Shown here: in pieces, positions 12,981 through 22,150 of the stretch
How the letters are laid out: every line of letters begins with the position of its first letter
Position numbering within the stretch: position 1 is the first letter of the stretch
Assembly (NCBI GenBank): GCA_963682175.1
Contig: OY821777.1
Span: forward strand, 16,574,001-16,638,000
DNA: 64,000 nucleotides
DNA from: Triglochin maritima
Lineage: Eukaryota > Streptophyta > Magnoliopsida > Alismatales > Juncaginaceae
Direction: 5' to 3'
Translations under genes and position numbers: made by a program
The notes under the pieces: generated by a model
What the model was told of the DNA's origin: nothing
Database searches by the model: none
What the model saw: only the letters and a program-made list of their open reading frames with translations

Positions 12981-13039
12981 AAAATTGGGGCGTCTACCGG
13001 AGACGCCCCATCCATCGGGGAGGCGTCTGCCACAGACCC

Positions 13040-13379
13040 TGATACGACTCTGTTCGAGAGGAGTCTACTCTCCAGGCAGGGGTGGAAGAAGAAGTTTAAG
13101 GAAAAAATTTGCTGCCTTTTCTTTCATCATAAGGTCCTCTTAAATAAGAGAATTACAATCATACTTCCCACAATTGTGGGTTACCAAACATGTAAATAGG
13201 AAATAACCAAAAAGGAAATTGCAAATAGGAAATAACTTAATAAGGGAATGTTCCTGTAATAGCAGTCAATCTGATGTAGTCATTATAATTAAAGATTTAG
13301 TTTATTGGGAGCCTTGATAATCCTCTTCCCCTTGTTGACTACAATACTCGATTGTGCCATGATGTTGGTGGTTGCATCA
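13040..13379 (-). repeat. gypsy LTR, left copy (3' LTR of the element)
   Basis: Plus-strand text starts TGATACGACTC and ends GGTTGCATCA; it pairs with 17529-17904. The two copies look about 93-95% alike by eye. This copy lacks the roughly 40-bp internal duplication seen in the other. Confidence 0.85.
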
Positions 13380-13390
13380 TTCCCACCGTC

Positions 13391-16300
13391 TTAGGATTGC
13401 AGATCATCTGCGACTGCCATGATATCACGTGGTAGTGTCGGTGGGGAAACTAAGAGCGGGTTGCCGATAAACTTTTTGAGCAGTGAAACATGAAAAACAT
13501 CGTGGATACGGGAGCCGACCGGGAGACGCAACTGATAGGCCACAAAGCCAATCTTCTTAAAAATCTCAAAGGGGCAAAATATTTCCGTTCCAACTTATTG
13601 GACCGTCGTTGGGCTAAACTTGTCTGGTGATATTTTTGCAATCTGAGGAGAACGAAATCTCCAACCTCGAAGGAAATGTCGATGTGGTTCTTATTAGCCG
13701 CCTTTTGCATCCGAGTAGTAGCTCGTTCTAAATTAAATTTGATAAGTGCGAGAACCTCCGAATGTGATTGTAGTAGTTCGGTGACGTCCGGTTGTACGTC
13801 CGCTCGATTGATTTCATCAACCCAACATGGTGGTTTTCCACCAAAAGTTCCTTCAAATGGTGATGTCCCAATCGATGAATGAAAGGATGTGTTGTACCAG
13901 AGTTCTGCTAAATGCAAGAACTCAAACCATCGTTGAGGCCGATCCATAACAAAACACCGCAGGAACTATTGGAGTCATCGATTGACGACCTCTGTTTGGC
14001 CGTCCGTCTGAGGGTGGTAAGTCGTGCTCCGGAGAAGCTTGGTACCCTGTAGGTGGAAAAGATCACTCCAAAATTTACTCACAAATATGCGGTCATGATC
14101 TGAAATGTTTGAACGAGGCATGCCGTGGATTTTTGTGACGTGATTAGAGAAGGTTGTGGCCACAGTCCTCGCCGAAAGTGGAGAAGATAACCCGATAAAA
14201 TGCGCTCCTTTTGTTAAGTGATCAACCACAACAAATATGACATATTTTCCTTGCGACAGTGGTAGAGATACGATAAAATCCATGGAGAGATCCTCCCATA
14301 TCCTGGTTGGAGTAGGCAAAGGTTGAAGGCGACCACCCGGTGATTGGGTGGGTGATTTTGTTGCTTGGCACACCTGACAGGAGCTCACCCAACGTCGGAC
14401 GTCTCCTATCATTCTCTGCCAAAAGAAGGATCGGGCCATACGTGAGAGGCTTGATTTAACCCCTAAGTGACCGCCGATGGTGGAGGAGTGGCTCTCCTCG
14501 AAGACGCGGTGACAGACAATGGTGTTGGCCGGGATCACGAGGCAGTCGTCGAAGAGAAGGAAATCACCTCTGATGGTGTATCTGGTGGATGTGGTGGAGG
14601 ATATTGTAGAAGCCCATTGGGCCTTGTAGTGGCAGTCTTTAGAGGCCGCTATTTTAATGAAGTCCAAAATAGAAGAAGATGGACAACTCAAAATAAAGAG
14701 AGTGATATCTTCTCTACGAGATAATGCATCAGCTGCTGAATTTTGGGTCCCTGGTCGTACTTTATGGTGTAAGAGAATCCAAGGAGTTGACTTAGGTATT
14801 TTTGTTGTTCTGGTGTGGAAATGGTTTGTGACAGAAGATGTTTTAGACTACGATGATCTGTCAAGATGATAAATTCCCGACCCAACAGATAGTGCCTCCA
14901 TTTTTTAACGGCCTGCACAATTGCCTCCATTTCCTTAGCGTAAACTGAAGATCCCAACAGGGATGGTGGGAATTTCTTACTAAAGAAGGAAATTGGCTGG
15001 CCATATTGAGTGAGGACAGCCCCCATGGCGGTTCCGGACGCATCGGTTTCCATTGTGAATGTGGTGGAAAAATCTGGCATCTGTAGGATTGGAGTGGTAG
15101 TCAACGATTGCTTGAGGCTTTCGAAGGCTTTAGTAGCTGCCGGAGACCAAAGAAATCCCTCCTTGTTTAGAAGATCGGTGAGTGGACTGGCGGTGTGTGC
15201 GTAACCCCAAACAAATCGTCGATAGTAGCCTGTTAGGCCTAAAAACCCCCGTAACGGCTTCACCGAGGTTGGTATGGGACAATTGACTATGGCTGAAATC
15301 TTGGAGGGATCCACCATTATTCCTTGTGCCGAGATCATATGACCCAAGTAAGAGATACCGGAGAGGCCAAATGCACATTTAGAGAGCTTGGCCACCAACG
15401 AATTTTGTTGGAGGATTTGAAATACAGATCGTAGATGAGCGAGGTTGGCTGACCAACTTGCACTGTAAACCAAAATATCGTCAAAAAACACAAGGACGAA
15501 TTTATGCAGTAAATTACGAAAAATATTATTCATGGTGGCATGGAAGGTTGACGGAGCATTGGTAAGGCCGAAAGGCATGACGAGGAACTCATAATGTCCA
15601 TCTGGTGTTCGGAAGGTCGTGGCCGCCACTGAGTCGGGTGTCACACGAATTTGATGGAAGCCTGATCGCAGATCTATTTTTGAAAAGAAGCATGAACCAA
15701 AAAGTTCATCGAATAATTCATCGGTGGTTGGAATAGGAAAGTGGTCGCACACGGTGATGCTATTGAGTGCCCGATAGTCGACACAAAAACGACAAGACCT
15801 GTCTTTCTTTTTAACAAGGATCACCGGCGAAGAATGCGGGCTTCAGCTTGGGCGAATGAAGCCTTCTGCTAACATTTCGTTAACCATGCGATGTATTTCT
15901 TCTTTCTGAAAGTGCGGGGAGCGGTATGGTCTTGTCTTCACAGGTCCCGAACCAGGTGTGAGCAAGATTTGGTGATCCTGATCCCGAATTGGTGGAAGGC
16001 CTTGGGGCTTCAAGAAGACGTCAGGAAATGTATCCAAGATAGATTGGATATCAGTATTAAGTGTGAGTGGGCCTTTTGGCCCATCCAGTACCTCCATCTT
16101 TAAATAGAAGAAAGAGAGGGCATTACTTGATTGTCGGTGTAGTGCCGAAGGGGATATCTCGGTCATACGTGGTGGAGCCCCGATGAGGGTTACTTTAGCG
16201 TCGTCGCTCTTGTCACGAAACGTGAGGGTCATCTGATCGTAGTTGAAGGTCACCGCTCCCAACGACCGAAGCCACTGCACCCCGAGCACCAGATCGGATA

Positions 16301-17557
16301 TGTGGAAGGCAATGATGTAGACATGAATCGTGAAGTTTTGCCCGTATAGCATCACTGGAACATCGGTGCAAAGACTGTTGCATCGCAGGCGCTGTCCATT
16401 TCCGACAGTGACCCAAAATGCCTTGGTTTCGTCGAGCGTAAACCCTAGAGCCGTGATCAGGGAAGGATGGATGAAGTTGAGGGTCGAGCCAAGGTCGATG
16501 AGCACTTGGACCACGGTCTCGTTAATTTGTCCCTCCATTAGAAGGACTCGAGGAATATCATCGCCGATTAAAAAGTGTAGAGTCACGCAAAAGAGCTCGG
16601 CTGCTGGTTTGTCGGAAAGGTCTTCGGCGGCATCATCAGGATCTGGTGGAAGGGTGTCTTAGAGAAGCAATAAGGTATGTGATTTTGTGCAACGGTGACC
16701 GCGACTCCATTTATCGTCGCAGTTAAAGCATAGGCCTAGCTCGCGTTTTCTTGCTTGTTCCTCTTTGGACAATGGTTTGATCCCCTGTGGAATACGTCGT
16801 GGTGGTGGCGGGAGAGGAGCGGTGTGGCGGGGAGGAAGCCGGAGTGGCTCACAGACGGACTCATGAAGTACGACAAGCTCCTGAGCATCTTTGAGAGTTG
16901 TCGGACGGAACCCCCATACTCGTTTGCCCAATTCTGGTTTCAATCCAGCCACGAAATTTTCCATGAGGAGTTGTGGTCAGAGGTGTGATGTTTTGTTCGC
17001 AGCGATGTCATACGCATCGATGTAGTCGTGTATGGAACCCGTCTGAGAGATACGAGTAAAGGATCTCTAGACCCCTGCGAATGGTCGTACTGTAAAACGG
17101 GCAATGATTGCCTTGGAAAAGGTAGCCCAATTTACAAAGGGAGTTGTTCTTTCTTCCAGCCGGAACCATCCCAACGCCTTGCCATCGAGGTGAAAGGAGG
17201 CCAGGCGAACTCTTCTATCGGCGGTAGTGTTATGGTAGGCAAAGAATTGCTCGCATTGGTACACCCAATCGTCTGCGCCGGTGTCGCCTTGGAAACGAGG
17301 AAACTTTAATCGAACGGAAGGGACATATTCATTGTCCGGTGGTGGAGGAATTGGGTCAGCCCCCAGGCGTCCAGTAATTTCGGTGACTGTGGTGGATATA
17401 TCGGCAAGTTTTGTATCGAGGATGGTTTGGCTTGCCGAAACGACTCCAAAGTAGTGAGGATTGTCCCTAGTTGACTTTCGATCTGACAAAAGCGGGTGCC
17501 GTCGGTCATGCTCAATGAAAACACCAAATGACACGACTCTGTTCGAGAGGAGTCCAC
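13391..17557 (-). pseudogene. gypsy gag-pol polyprotein, broken
   Basis: Gag occupies 17530-16659, with the core SFHLDGKALGWF near 17140 and a knuckle of CFNC..GHRC type near 16720. Protease has DLGS where DSGS/DTGS is usual (about 16495). RT carries FFDDILVYS (about 15490). RNase H follows to about 14730, then integrase with an HHCC region (about 14510-14355), a D-D-E core ending YHPQTDGQTE, and a short C-terminus that stops at 13391-13393 without a recognisable chromodomain. Lesions: frameshifts in Gag, near 14750 and near 13570; stops at 16659-16661, 15843-15845 and two just after TEVVNR (13960-13980). Several stops look like C-to-T changes, typical of methylated repeats. Confidence 0.88.
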
Positions 17558-17904
17558 TCTCCAGGAAGGGGTGGAAGAAGAAGTTTAAGGGAAATTTTTG
17601 TTGCCTTTTCTTTCATCATAAGGTCCTCTTAAATAAGAGAATTAGAATCATACTTCCCACAATTGTGGGTTACCAAACATGTAAATAGGAAATAACCAAA
17701 AGGGAAATTGTAAATAGGAAATAACTTAACAAGGGAATGTTCCTGTAACAGCAGTCAAGCTGATGTAGTCATTATAATTAAAGATTTAGTTTATTGACAA
17801 TCCTCTTCTCCTTGTTGACTGCAATACTCGATTTAGCCCTGATAATCCTCTTCTCCTTGTTGATTGCAATACTCGATTGTGTCATGACGTTGGTGGTTGC
17901 ATCA
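17529..17904 (-). repeat. gypsy LTR, right copy (5' LTR of the element)
   Basis: It begins TGACACGACTC and ends GGTTGCATCA. It carries an extra, roughly 40-bp duplication of the TCCTCTTCTCCTTGTTGA..AATACTCGAT block (about 17805-17878) that the left copy has once. Confidence 0.85.
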
Positions 17905-18324
17905 GAGCCACTTGTTTAGTTCAACATCTATCTCACTTACGTTGCACCAAAAAATAATATTTAATTTAGTCACCAAACAATACAAATCTGGAATGCATCA
18001 TTTCCTCAACTGCTACCTAAGTACTTGGGATTTAATTTCGGAATATAATAACAGCAAATGAAGCGTAACTTCAAGCTAAACAAGGACAATTTTTAATAAA
18101 ATATAAGAATTCAAATTCCGACGTGAAAATCAATTTGGGTTAGTTCATTCTAATGTTCAAGGGGTTGTAATTTGAACTAGGAATTAAAGGTAAAGTAGAT
18201 AAAATCAAATATTATGAAGTATGACCTAATGACCACTGAACAGACATGTCGTATACTCGAATATCAAAATGATCTACTTCTAAATAAAATTCGTTTTTTA
18301 TTATACTAAAAAAAGTACTACCAA
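17905..18324. other. unique-looking AT-rich DNA, no feature
   Basis: I see no coding region, repeat or RNA gene here. It does not continue the MULE sequence found on the other side of the gypsy element. Confidence 0.5.
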
Positions 18325-18333
18325 AAAAAAGAA

Positions 18334-18864
18334 GGGTTAATTACAGTTTGACCCCCTGAACTATGCATTGGTATCACTTTGCCCCCCTGAACTTTCAAAG
18401 TTAACAGTTACCTCCCCTGAACTTTAATTTTGTAACACTTTGCTCCCTGAACTTCAAAAACTCATTATTTAACACACATTCGACGTTTTTTTCCTAATTT
18501 TTTTTGTTGTATCCCTAATACACTCCTAAACCTATATTTACGTGAAAGTTTGGATCGAAATGGAGGTCGGATATGATTGGAATTCGGGTCGAATTGAGTG
18601 TCAAACAGACCAAAATTCCAACCATATCCGACCTCCGTTTCGATCCAAACTTTCACGTAAATATAGGTTTAGGAGTGTATTAGGGATACAACAAAAAAAT
18701 TAGGAAAGAAAACGTCGAATGTGTGTTAAATAATGAGTTTTGAAGTTCAAGGGGGCAAAGTGTTACAAAATTAAAGTTCAGGGGAGGTAATTGTTAACTT
18801 TGAAAGTTCAGGGAGACAAAGTGATACCAATGCATAGTTCAGGGGGTCAAACTGTAATTAACCC
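18334..18864. mobile_element. Mutator-type fold-back MITE
   Basis: The element is one long inverted repeat (arms about 260 bp, centre about 18595) starting GGGTTAATTACAG and ending CTGTAATTAACCC. The perfect 9-bp duplication AAAAAAGAA at 18325-18333 and 18865-18873 is the Mutator-superfamily length. The arms contain repeated CCCCTGAACTTT blocks. There is no coding capacity. It sits about 100 bp from the MULE at 18975 but has different ends. Confidence 0.9.
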
Positions 18865-18974
18865 AAAAAAGAATAGCAAAACGATCACGCGTATGGAAAA
18901 TTAGAGTTGCCCGACACATCCACTGTCGCGAAAAACCGAAATCGATGTCATTGTCTTCATTTGCTTATTTTTAT

Positions 18975-19035
18975 CTGAATTGCTAAACATCGCCCCAAAA
19001 TTACTTAAATCGCCCCTTGAAATTACCAAATTGCC
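18975..19035 (+). repeat. left TIR of MULE
   Basis: Runs from CTGAATTGCTAAAC to AAATTGCCC. It pairs with the inverse complement of 25100-25160, with differences mostly C/T. Confidence 0.85.
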
Positions 19036-19053
19036 CTTCATCCTATTTTTGCT

Positions 19054-19060
19054 TATATAT
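19054..19060 (+). promoter_or_regulatory. TATA box of PMD gene
   Basis: TATATAT lies 62 bp upstream of the first ATG (19122) and about 20 bp inside the left TIR. The same layout is seen at the other end for the transposase. Confidence 0.6.
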
Positions 19061-19121
19061 CTCACAATTTCACTCTTTTTTCAAAACTTTCTCTTCCTAT
19101 ACCTACTACAGAAGATTAGGA

Positions 19122-21862
19122 ATGTCTCGGAGGCCAGGCAAGCAGCCAGCAGTTCCCCCGGTGTACCCGTATACGGTAACCTTACTTTATTTATTTGTTT
19201 TCAAAAAAAAATTAAAAAAAGTGGTCGGCGTCCGAGGGAGACGCCCCCCGCATGGGTCGGGCGTCCTTGGAAGTCGTTCCCCCCCATGGGGGAACGGCTT
19301 CCGAGGACGCCCGACCCATGCGGGGGGCGTCTCCCTCGGACGCCGACCACTAGCGGAAGACGTCTTGGGAAGACGTCTTCCCGATGGAGGAGACGTCTTC
19401 GGCAGACGTCTCCCCCAAAGAGGAGGCGTCTCCGGCAGACGTCTCCCCCAAAGAGGAGGCGTCTCCGACAGACGCCTCCACCATACGGGAGGCGTCTCTC
19501 GCAGACGCCTCCACAATTATTTTTTTAAATTATTAAATCTGATAATTACTTTAATAAATTGTGATAAATCTGAAAATTTAATTTAACAAATTCTTATTAA
19601 GTTTAACATTTGTGATATTTAGTTTTAACAATTTTTGATTTAGTTTAACAATTGTTTTAATTTAGTTTATCAAATTTTGATTTAGTTTAACAATTGTGAT
19701 AATTTAGTTTAACAAATTTTGATTTAGTTTAACAATTGTGATAAATATGATAATTTAGTTTAACAAATTTAACAAATTTGTAATTAAAATTTCAATTAAT
19801 AGTCATCGGGTCACAGTGGAGGAAAGGCAAGTCGATACCATTACACGCCTTCCGTTCTTTAGAGGATGATTCAGCACCGCGTCATCCACGTAGACGGGGG
19901 ATATCTGCTTGGGTCAGGAGGGAGAGAGGCATTACGTCGTCGTGAGGAGGATGATGATTCCTTCGATGATGAGCATGTGGACAGTCCCGACGACGGGAGC
20001 GACGATGATGACCCGTATGAGTTAGAGCGCCCGGAGGTGGAGAGGCAGGGGGAGTATAGCAGAGGACGTGGTCGAGCGGGTAGTTCTACTTCCGCCGGAT
20101 GGATGGTGCGGAAGGGTACGGGTGGGAGGTTTACGACCGGGGATTCCAGCTCGTGCACTGTTGATCCCCGCGCTCAGAAGAAGAAGAAGAGGGTCCAGGA
20201 CGATTCTTGGATCGTGAGCAGTATGACGCCTGGTGGTCCTTTAGATGGGAGCGTCATTCCTAGTTTCTGGGGTCACATCGCTAGACGGATCTGGGACGGA
20301 GAGGATCGGAAGGTTCTGAAGTGCCATAATCGGCACAAAGCCTGTACAGCACTACACGGTTGGCGGTCTACACTGAGTGCTGATATCAGAGAGGAGATTA
20401 GTGCCACGCATTTGGGGCACTTACCGTACAACATGTTCCCTTATCTCGACATGCCTTTGATTTCTGCGTTTGTGGAGCGGTGGCAGCCTGACACCAACAC
20501 TTTCCACATGCCTTTCGGAGAGATGACGATCATGCTTCACGATGTTTTCCAGATCCTGCGCATTCCTGTGGATGATCGTCTGGTTAGTGCTCAGGGGTCG
20601 ACGTCTGAGCTGAGGTGTTATGTGGCAGAGTTGCTTGGTGTCACACCTGATGGTCTGGCGAGAGATACAGCTTTATGGAGTGGTGGTGGTGTCGGCATCG
20701 ACTCCCTTGAGGACCTATGCAGACGGGCACAACCTCCGCGGGCCGATGATACACAGTTGACGGCGTACCTATTCTTGATGCTCGGAGTCGTATTGTTTGT
20801 CAACAAGAGTGGTTGCCGGATCAGACCACGCAATCTACTGGAGGCTAGGGACCCGGACATCGTTCGTGAGTACTCGTGGGGGTCAGCGACGTTGGCATAC
20901 CTGTACCGTCTGCTTGGGATAGCTAGCCGTGCGGATTGTTCTGGGATTGCAGGTTGTCTTACGCTGCTGCAGGCGTGGATATACGAGTACTTTCCCGCAT
21001 TCCGCCCGCATCATGAGCGGAAGATTATCGACGAGGGTCATCCACGTTCGGGTATGTGGGCCGTCCGGAGCGAGGACAAGAGCGATGGACGATTGCTTTC
21101 CATCCGCGCATGGCTAGATCAGATGACTGCATCAGAGGTATCAAACTTTACACCATTTACATTTATTTATTTATTTATTTTTAAGATTTATTATTATTAA
21201 TGTGTTAAAGTTTAGGTGGAGTGGTTACCCTATGGTCCTGACCCAGCAGCGGATGTCCCGAGGACTTTATTGATGGGCCTTATTCGTTATCAGGATATCA
21301 TAGAGCCTTATATGCCCGATCGGGTCTTGCGTCAGTTAGGATATGTTCAGGTGATCCCGGTTGATATCCCGACACTAGAGCATGCGGTGCGGTCTGCGAC
21401 AGCAGCGACGTACGACGTCAGGTTCCCCGCTTCTACAGCGGAATCGACTTGGCGGACATTTTCGAGATCATGCCGACTGTTCCTTGGCGACTTCAGACGT
21501 AGTCGCGACCCCTCCGATTGTGATGCACGTTATCTTGATTGGTTCGGTAGTTACTCACATCCTATCATCGTCTGTGGTGCCTCCCGGAGAGCAGATCGAC
21601 CACCAGATAGGACGTGTGGCGATCTGGTATTTTTTTCATTTTATCTATATTTATTTGTACCGTATATTTTGTTAATGTACGCTAATGTTATTGTTATGTG
21701 CAGTGGATGGGTAAGATGATACGGGCTGTAGAGCCATTCTTGCAGAGGAGGGATGAGCTGCCAGACGATGACATGAGAGCTGCATGCGGAGATTTGGATG
21801 AGATCATATACTCGTGGCATACTCAGTTAGGCATCTCCGACCATGATTCGGATGATGAGTAG
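19122..21862 (+). CDS. MULE-encoded plant mobile domain (PMD) protein
   Basis: Proposed exons are 19122-19175, 19863-21137, 21216-21626 and 21704-21862; all junctions are GT-AG and in phase, giving about 632 aa. The PMD (MAIN/MAIL1-like, PF10536-type) is recognised from the GHIARRIWDGEDR block, FVERWQPDTNTFHMPFGE and TIMLHDVFQILRIPV, then ELLGVTPD and LQAWIYEYFP text. PMD proteins act in nuclear silencing and are also carried by transposons; the role in transposition is unknown. The N-terminus is acidic, followed by a KKKKR basic run (about 20170). The first 18-codon exon is inferred, because TAG sits in frame just before 19863; a start at 19866 is the alternative. No internal stops are seen, so this gene may be intact. 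Confidence 0.8.
19221..19350. repeat. 130-bp near-perfect palindrome in PMD intron 1
   Basis: It starts GTGGTCGGCGTCCGAGGG and ends with its reverse complement. The arms of about 46 bp are perfect, and the inner part GTTCCCCC/GGGGGAAC extends the stem. Very GC-rich within an AT-rich element. Confidence 0.9.
19351..19513. repeat. GGCGTCT/AGACGCC hairpin array, left
   Basis: About five short hairpins of the form GGAGGCGTCTCC-N-GCAGACGTCTCC are spaced about 32 bp apart by CCCAAAGA or CCATACG linkers. They lie inside the proposed PMD intron 1 (19176-19862). Confidence 0.85.
19540..19790. repeat. AT-rich tandem repeats in PMD intron 1
   Basis: GATTTAGTTTAACAATTGTGATAA and AATTTAGTTTAACAAATTT blocks recur with a period of about 40 bp. 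Confidence 0.75.
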
Positions 21863-22150
21863 GCTGATCTGTTGTACCGCACTCTTAGTATTTGCATTTA
21901 TATTTGTTTATCTGTCGTACGCTTATTATTTGTATTTGTGTTTGTGTTTGCTAACATATCGTACGCTTATTATTTGTATTTGTGTTTGCTTATTTGTCAT
22001 ACGCTTATTATTTTTATTTGTGTTTGCTAACGTATCGTACTATTATATATAATGCAAATAAAGCAAACATATCAAAACATATTACATAATAAAGCAACAC
22101 TATATAATGTACAAACATATCAAAACATATTACATAATTGTACAAACATA

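Larger units (their letters stand above)
11281..13039 (-). mobile_element. truncated, reversed second copy of the two-gene MULE
   Basis: On the minus strand this holds the plant-mobile-domain gene. It is followed on the right by an AT-rich block (12600-12980) and a start of the GGCGTCT/AGACGCC hairpin array (12987-13035), the same order as the first part of the element at 18975-25160. It is cut at 13040 by the gypsy LTR and at 11281 by an LTR-like segment. No TIR and no transposase gene are present. Confidence 0.75.
13040..17904 (-). mobile_element. Ty3/gypsy LTR retrotransposon with two LTRs
   Basis: Two LTRs (13040-13379, 17529-17904) flank an internal region read on the minus strand in the order Gag, zinc knuckle, protease, RT, RNase H, integrase, which is the gypsy order. 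A polypurine GACGGTGGGAA abuts the left LTR. The candidate target duplication is imperfect (GACCC left, GAGCC right). The left flank is MULE sequence but the right flank is not, so the insertion site has been rearranged or the left flank was already broken. Confidence 0.85.

Noticed and set aside
18980..19586. Overlapping Arg/Gly/Pro-rich ORFs
   Set aside because: Produced by the GC-rich hairpin array and the first exon of the PMD gene reading into its intron.
19816..19952. Alternative PMD exon in another frame after CACAG
   Set aside because: It hits a stop before the conserved domain; the frame starting at 19863 is the one kept in both MULE copies.
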